Source: Urophycis tenuis
Taxonomy: Eukaryota; Chordata; Actinopteri; Gadiformes; Phycidae
Assembly (NCBI GenBank): GCA_036785325.1
Contig: JAXIVH010000029.1
Span: 3,550,321 to 3,614,320, forward strand
Length of the DNA: 64,000 nt
Reading direction: 5' to 3'
Below, one piece after another: positions 13,505 to 64,000 of this stretch. How positions within the stretch are numbered: position 1 is the stretch's first letter; every line of letters begins with the position of its first letter. The notes under the pieces are model-generated. The model worked only from the letters and a program-made list of their open reading frames with translations. It was not told the origin of the DNA and made no database searches. The position numbers and the translations under genes were made by a program.

Positions 13505-14090
13505 TGTCTATGGCAGGTTGAACTTCTTCAGCTGCCGCAAGAAGTACATCCTCTGCTGGGCTTTTTTGATGAGGGAGCTAATGTTCAGCTCCCATCTGAG
13601 GTCCTTGATGATGGAGCCCAGGAAGCAGACGGACTCCACAGCGTTGACCGGGGAGTCACATAGGGTGGTGGCGGCACGTGGGGCTGTTGTGTTTGTCTCC
13701 ACTGTCTTTAGAGCATTGTGCTCCAGGTTGTTCTGGCCGCACCGGGTCAAAAGTCAATCTCCCACCTGTAGCCAGACTCATCCCCACCAGAGGCGAGTCC
13801 AATGAGGGTGGTATCGTGGTACTATGGGATGGTGTCAGGACTGTCCCATTGTCTTTCAAACTGACAGTAGAACTCGTTCAGATTGTTTGCAAGGCGCAGG
13901 TCATTAGTGTAACGGGGGGCTTTAGGTTTGTAATTGGTGATCTGTCTGAGCGCCTTCCAAACAGAAACAGTGTCGCCAGCTGAGAACTGTTGTTGGAGTT
14001 TCTCCAAGTACAGTCGTTTAGCTTCTCTCACCGCCCTGCTGCACTTAGCCTCTTTAAAGCTGCACAGCATGTTTTCAAACAGCATTACTC
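13505..14090 (-). pseudogene. Non-LTR retrotransposon (LINE) relic with RT core deleted
   Basis: Minus strand: 14085-13822 encodes the endonuclease-RT linker type sequence YLEKLQQQFSAGDTVSVWKA, then LRQITNYKPK and LNEFYCQFER. Directly after it, 13750-13508 encodes the post-RT region (VCFLGSIIKDLRWELN, IKKAQQRMYFLRQLKKFNL). The reverse-transcriptase catalytic core that should separate them is missing. It is probably of the jockey/CR1/L2 group; the clade is not resolved. Confidence 0.75.
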
Positions 14091-14648
14091 AGTTCCTTTT
14101 TTAAATGTTGGTCTCACAAAAAGTACCTTTCCATTGACTTTGTGCTTTACCTATTCCACTTTTTCCTGCAATACCATTATTTCTTAGATTATACAAAATA
14201 TGATAAGATTAAATGGCTCAATGCCTTTTTAATAGTAGTTAATCTCATATGCTTATTACATTATTGTTACGTTTTGAGTGATACATCCTAGAGGTCAGAA
14301 TAGGGGTAGATCAAGCCCCTTAGCAAGGTATCTAACAGGAAGGGTTGTGGTCAAACTGTCCCAGCAATTAATAGATAGGAGTGTGGTCAAACCATCCTCA
14401 GTAGGGTATCTAAAAGCCCTGACACAACAAACAGACATCAAAGAACTAGCTCTGACGAAGGCCGACTATTGCGTCACCTCATGTCACCTGTGCCAAAAGG
14501 TTGTGTGAGTGCATACTGTTATCACCATGCCCATATGATTATATATTAACTTTGTCCATCATAATGAAACATATTCCAATGTTCACTATAAGTCTACCCT
14601 CATAGGACATCATATACAGGAACTGATGAAGAGGTGAATGGGAACTTC

Positions 14649-14651
<3 letters not shown>

Positions 14652-14707
<56 letters not shown>

Positions 14708-14727
14708 TAGTAGTAGTAGTAGTAGTA
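14652..14727. repeat. (TG)n then (TAG)n microsatellite
   Basis: Compound repeat in the kynu-col5a2 intergenic region. Confidence 0.98.
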
Positions 14728-16070
14728 TCCTCCCGCAAAGCACAGACGAAGAGGTAAATGGAGACTCCACTGTCGCGCTTGCAGTAGTGTCCGATTAACG
14801 GATTGGTGCGAGGCCGTTACAAGATGCAACAGGCTCGCTCGCATGTGAACAAATGCACAGGCACTTGAGTCAGCTACAATTTTGCCCACCACAGAATAGT
14901 ACAACCTGTAACCATAGCACCATCAAAAAAATATCTCAGACAGTCCGGAACTCTCTCCGATGCGTATCCTGTTGGCTGAATTGTGTTGTTATTTGAACCG
15001 GCGGGCATGTATTGCCATAACTTTTTAATCCACATTTATTCATGATTATAACCAACATTATTTTATGATTGTTATTGTCTCACCCCTAGGAGGCTCTCAC
15101 CACAAATGTGTCATTAAATCATTAAGTAAGAATGTAAAAAGGTAATAATACATTGGGTTTGTCAAAGCTGGATGGATTGATGGATGGATGGATGGATATA
15201 GATAGATAGACTCAAGTAAGACGCGCCTTTATTTTTTTAATATTAATAGACAGAAACCACAATTAACATAAAACCACAATGTACATTGTAAATTCCGGAA
15301 ATTACTAATAAAGACATTTGTTTCATTTACTACGCACTTGTTAATAATTTAGGTTCAAGCTATCTGTTCCAGCTCTTTGGCTTAAAACTTTACATGTACA
15401 TTTAGTATTACACCATCACATAAACTCTGCTCCAACTGATTCACGCATACGCTTTTACTGTGAAACATCCTGCATTCAGAATGGAATAGCCTGATTGTGT
15501 CATAAAGCCTGAATGTGCTGGAATCTCTACCATGCAAATAAAATCCCTCAAAGATCTCTACAATAACCTGTTTTACTGGGGAACGTGACAAATCATGGAA
15601 GCTCGGGAGTTTGTCCACTGTGTCTGCAATAGGGCCATTAGCATTAGCGTGTTAGCTTTCAAGAGGCGGAGCTTCACATAAGCCTGATAGAGACAATTAT
15701 TAAAGTAGAAAACCCGGGCCATTCAAGGGCATTATGAATTCGACATCATTTTCTGCTACAATAGACTTTGAGAAATACAAGTTATGCAAACTAGAATGGA
15801 CATTGCTGCATCTTTGACTTTAATCAAATCCATGTTGTGAGTGCTGTGTTGTGTTCTGACCAGTTAAATCCAATCATGGGCCGTCAAACAGAGGTAGAAC
15901 CGTCTGGACTCGAAGGAGAGCGCTCGCTCGACACTTACAAAAACAAGGCCATCTTCCTTCCAAACCTCGCCAAATGCCTTTTGAACAAAGCTTGTTTCAG
16001 CCCGACCAGCACAGGGAGTTCTTAAGTAAACATCTGGCTTTGTCCGTCAACCAGAGCTTCTTCGAATCAT

Positions 16071-16076
16071 TTTATT
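16071..16076 (-). terminator. Candidate col5a2 polyadenylation signals
   Basis: AATAAA on the minus strand about 60 bp after the col5a2 stop; another lies at 15228-15233 after about 900 bp. Either could end the transcript. I cannot tell which is used from sequence alone. Confidence 0.3.
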
Positions 16077-16136
16077 CTTGGGGAAGGGTTGTGGGGTGTG
16101 TGTGTGTGTGGGGGGGGGGGGGTTCTCTATATTGCT

Positions 16137-50738
<34,602 letters not shown>

Positions 50739-51005
50739 GTCCTACTCAGGGACACACAGCGGAACGTAGAAGAGGAGAGAGAGATGGTAGGACCCAGTCA
50801 CAGCATCCGGCTCTAAAACATCAACAGAGTTTCCCACAGTGGAACGGACGTCTGGGCGAGTGATTACCAGACGCAGTGCAGCAGGTCCACTCTCTCTCCC
50901 TCTCTCTGGTCTCTGTGTGATTTCCTCCCTTCCAGAGTCCTTCACTCTCACCTCTCTCTCCCTCTCTCTCCTCACTCCAGTTGCCCTTACCTCTCCCACT
51001 TTTTA

Positions 51006-51145
<140 letters not shown>

Positions 51146-51530
51146 GCCTCTGCCTTTCCAGCTCTCTCAGCCTCTCCCTACTCTCTCTCTTCCCGCTTCT
51201 GTCCTCTTGATCTCTCACCCTTTACTCTCACTCTTTTTTCTTCAGTCTATTTCTCCTTTTTTCACTGTCTCCTCTCTCATCATGTTGCTTTTAGACCTTC
51301 CTCCTCCTCCTCTTTGGGCCAACTGCTGCCTAGAAAGACATTTCTAATTACAGACCAAGGGAAGAACATTAGCACTGGGCCCAAAGTTTCATCTTCAAAA
51401 CCGTCACATGGCATTTATAGCCTTAAAATGATTATGTCTCTCAACGTTGTATGTCTGGATGCCAGCAGTAGATTTTAGTACAGCTCTCAGCCAATCTCAC
51501 TATGTAACAATTGCATGCAATTTCAATGCA

Positions 51531-51614
<84 letters not shown>

Positions 51615-54039
51615 TCTCTCTCTCTCTCATGCACACTCGTACCTTATCATTCTACAATACATAGGGATAAGAGATAACTTTGTTAAGATTTTGACAATTT
51701 TAGCGGTATTTTTTCTTTATATATCTGTATCTCTTATTATATATTATGGGCTTGATGAGCAGGAGAGTGAAAACAGATGATGAAACTAGATGAAAACAAA
51801 TTAAACTGCTTTGAAGAAGAGGGACGTATGGCATGTATCATCGGAGCACAGGTGGGAATCAAACCTGTGGTTGCTATGCGGGTTGTATTGTAGCCACAAA
51901 CAGCAGTTTGTAGAATAGAATTGAAAGCCACCAGTCATCTCGGCCAGCCAACTACGGTTCCTCCTTCGACCCTAGCAGGTAAGACCAGAGGCTGAGGTGA
52001 TTGGGAATTCCCCATAACTGGCCTGTCATCAACTTGGATCCCGCGAGCCACACCCCCTCCTATCTCTCCTACATAAAGAGCCACGCTCCTTACAATATAG
52101 CCACACCCCCTCCTATATCTCCTACAGACGTAGCCTCCCGACGGAGCGCCTGGAGCGAGATGCTTCGAATGTCTGTGTGTGTGTGTGTTGCCGAGAGAGG
52201 GCGGGGCGTCCTGTCCACATCATCTTGATCTGGCAGTAAACTCAGGAACCCCCCTATACTCTAGGAACAGGGGAAGCAACTGCAGAGGCTTCACAGTGAA
52301 AAAAATTGCAATGGGTGTCACATGTCTCTGATATTGTTCTGATAACATTCCACGCTTTACTCCTCAATGTTGTGGCTGTAATTCTTGTTCTTGGGAGAAC
52401 GGAAATTGCGCTTGGGCAGACCGGATACATGAGGTAAAATCTCCTCAGCCTACCTCCACACTCTTTGTCTCCTATTTCTTTCACTGGGCTACATCTGTCC
52501 GGCTGTGGTTCCTGATTGGTTTACAGCCTGCGTGTAACAAGCAGCTCAGAAGATGATTGGTTTTGCAGCCCTGCTGCTGGGGTTTCTCATACTCCCTAGA
52601 AGGAGAGAACCGACGGGAGCTGAAAACATCTCCACGAGCCTCAAGCCTTGCAGAACAAGTCTGAAAAACACCCAGAGAATGCACATCTGCACAAAGAAGA
52701 TGATAGAACAGAACGGCATTCAAGCTGAGGGAAAAAAATCACATTCAAGAATAAAGTGACGATTTATAATTTTTTTTGTAGCTACCCTCACTTTGGATAA
52801 AAGTGACTTACAAGTCAATTGCATTCATCACTCAGAATGCAAATTTACCTTCATACACTACAACGCAAAGGGAGTCTTTACAGTGTGACCAAGGCCCAAG
52901 TAGTACTGACTGAAGATCCAAGCCTGAACATACATGTATGGAGTTTGTTGGAGGTTTTTTTTGTGTGTGTGTGTGTGTGTATGTACTCTATGTGCCTGAG
53001 TGCATGTGTGCTTGCATGCACGTGTGTGTGTATGTGCCTCTGTGTCAAATAGGAGAACAGACTTGAACAGACTGGTTTCTCGTTGATTCGTCAGGTAACA
53101 TACAGGCAGTCCCAGGATACTTCCAGAGTTCCTGTAGCAGTAGAAGGCCACAACTCCCTTCACAAACAGGACGACACATGCACACATGTGCTTGGATGAA
53201 ACACGGGCCCGACACTGTTGGGGCCAGTGGCCAGAATTAACTAACTAAACTTTTGTGGTAATAACATTTTTGTGGCTTTTCTGACTTTTGTGGCTTTGAA
53301 ATAAAATAACCATAACTGAAACAAAGTCCCCATAATGCTAACTGGCCCTCAACACCGCCTGTGTCCATCTGAACTCGCCTAAAAGTGTTTCAACACCACA
53401 GAGCGCCAACTGTCATTTAAACAACATGGCCGCCAACAGGTGGAGACATCAGAGACAAGATGTGTGGATGTATTTTAAAAATGTAACATTCAAATTAACT
53501 GCGTGCACTTTGATATAATGTGATATGTAATGTAATGATTCGACTTTAGAGCACCAAATTCAAGATTATTTCGACTCATAACTTGCCTTGATATTTTTTT
53601 CTCAGCAATGTATAAAACAATGATATGATTTATAATGAATGCATATGCAATACAATTATACATCAAGTAACTATTTTAGATGTACACATTGTAGGCATTC
53701 ATTTTCAACTGTGCTTCAAAGAACTACACAGCAATTTCCAGGGGCTAAAGCAGAACGTATCGGGTCTGAAATCCATGGAAACGCAGCATATGGTTTATTT
53801 CCAGCGGGGAGAAGTCATTCATTACTGAGCAAGGACGGCGCTATACTGGTCAGCCGTTCGCTTTTTACTTTTTTTTTCGTTGCTACTACTTCAAACGCTG
53901 ATGTGGACATTAACCAAACCTAAAATAAACGCAGAGGAAAAACGCACAACTACTGTGCGGACTAAAACCACAAGGCTGTTCTTTAAAAAGAGTTTTTCCT
54001 CTGCAAACCCGTCAACGAACCATGTATTACCTCTTGATT

Positions 54040-54190
54040 ATGGGGTGTTAGGGTGAGGGTGTTGGACTCCTAGCCAAAAGGTAGCCTACTGCGTTCGATC
54101 CCCAACCTGTAGGCAACCTATTGAGCAATATACCCAATAACCCCTATCTTCACTGTAAGTCCCTTTTGGTGTCTGCTAAAGACTAAATAA
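54040..54190 (+). mobile_element. Degenerate SINE upstream of pjvk
   Basis: Contains GGGTGAGGGTGTTGGACTCC, a B-box-like GTTCGATCCC and a tail ACTGTAAGTCCCTTTTGG TGTCTGCTAAA. Similar fragments occur at about 41030-41140, 49135-49290 and 34070-34240. Confidence 0.5.
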
Positions 54191-54629
54191 TAGTAGAGCG
54201 CAATTACCATAGTAGCCTATGACTTTCAACAGCCAATGAGAAATTGGAAGCACACAAACATTCATGTACAGCATCACAGGCATTCATTTTACATAGTTAA
54301 TAAAACGCCAACATCATATTGGGTTGAAGTTATGAGTATTAACTATAGGCCTATTCGCATTACTTATATTGAATGATGATTTGGGAACATCCGACAAGAT
54401 GCTGGGGTCAAAACTCGGTGTCTCGTGACAGCGAGGCACATTAGGGCGACATATCAGGTTGACGCACGCCATGCTTTCCTAGATTCCCTTACACAGCACC
54501 TGCATTATTGAACGCTTTTGAGTCCAAAAAGCACAATTAGAGCTAGTTCGCCCCGGTGAGAAGTCGCCAGTCGCTGCGCGGCTGTCTCACAGCTCAGCGC
54601 ACCGACGTGGGGACCACTACTAGATCTGC

Positions 54630-54653
54630 ATGATGGGACACGCTACACGGTGA
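54630..54653 (+). promoter_or_regulatory. Short upstream ORF before pjvk start
   Basis: Two consecutive ATGs open a 7-codon ORF that ends in TGA 22 bp before the pjvk ATG at 54676. If the transcript begins upstream of 54630, this would act as a uORF. The transcription start is not known from sequence. Confidence 0.4.
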
Positions 54654-54675
54654 CATCCTTCTGTCCTCGCTGAAA

Positions 54676-63954
<9,279 letters not shown>

Positions 63955-64000
63955 GTAAGTGTGCACATTCACATTCACGTTCACATTCACGTTCAACATT

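Larger units (their letters stand above)
10249..16136. other. Intergenic region between kynu and col5a2
   Basis: A GC-rich stretch just upstream of the kynu ATG (10249-10440) is the likely kynu promoter and 5' UTR. Beyond it are a hAT relic (11123-12799), a LINE relic (13505-14090), a TG/TAG microsatellite and GGAT/GATA short repeats (15175-15210). The last part is probably col5a2 3' UTR. I see no protein gene here. Confidence 0.7.

Overview
The window looks like vertebrate nuclear DNA, most likely from a teleost fish. It has large intron-rich genes with GT/AG splice sites, dense CA/GT and CT microsatellites, minisatellites, tRNA-derived SINEs and hAT-type DNA transposons, and no bacterial-style operons. 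I cannot name the species from sequence alone.

Three protein-coding genes are recognisable. (1) Kynureninase (kynu), minus strand, 10248 down to the left edge: nine coding exons that join in phase into 300 codons and reach just past the PLP lysine. The 3' part lies outside the window. (2) A fibrillar procollagen alpha chain, minus strand, 50738 down to 16137. I could place all 55 coding exons with consistent phase (4,728 nt, 1,575 residues). The C-propeptide has the cysteine pattern and wording of alpha-2(V), so I call it col5a2. It differs from the human gene as I know it by one extra exon: the von Willebrand factor C (VWC) exon is present twice. (3) Pejvakin (pjvk, gasdermin family), plus strand, 54676 to the right edge: four coding exons covering about the first 222 residues. 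KYNU, COL5A2 and PJVK are all on human chromosome 2, so the trio looks like a rearranged conserved linkage group. No col3a1 lies beside col5a2.

Layout: 1-10.2 kb kynu; 10.2-16.1 kb intergenic DNA holding a decayed hAT element and a gutted LINE; 16.1-50.7 kb col5a2 with an 8 kb first intron rich in microsatellites; 50.7-54.7 kb a head-to-head intergenic region with long CT tracts; 54.7-64 kb pjvk, whose second intron holds a 5.75 kb hAT element with inverted ends and a perfect 8-bp target-site duplication.

The most unusual feature is how repeats and splice sites meet inside col5a2. Two minisatellites (21-bp and 41-bp units) and one short nascent tandem repeat start within a few bases of 5' splice sites. 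Three exons have dinucleotide repeats pressed against their 3' splice sites. Two of those three exons also carry a Gly-to-Ala change in the otherwise unbroken Gly-X-Y helix. All helical exons are in-frame cassettes, so exon skipping would be silent for the reading frame; this is a testable hypothesis, not a demonstrated system.
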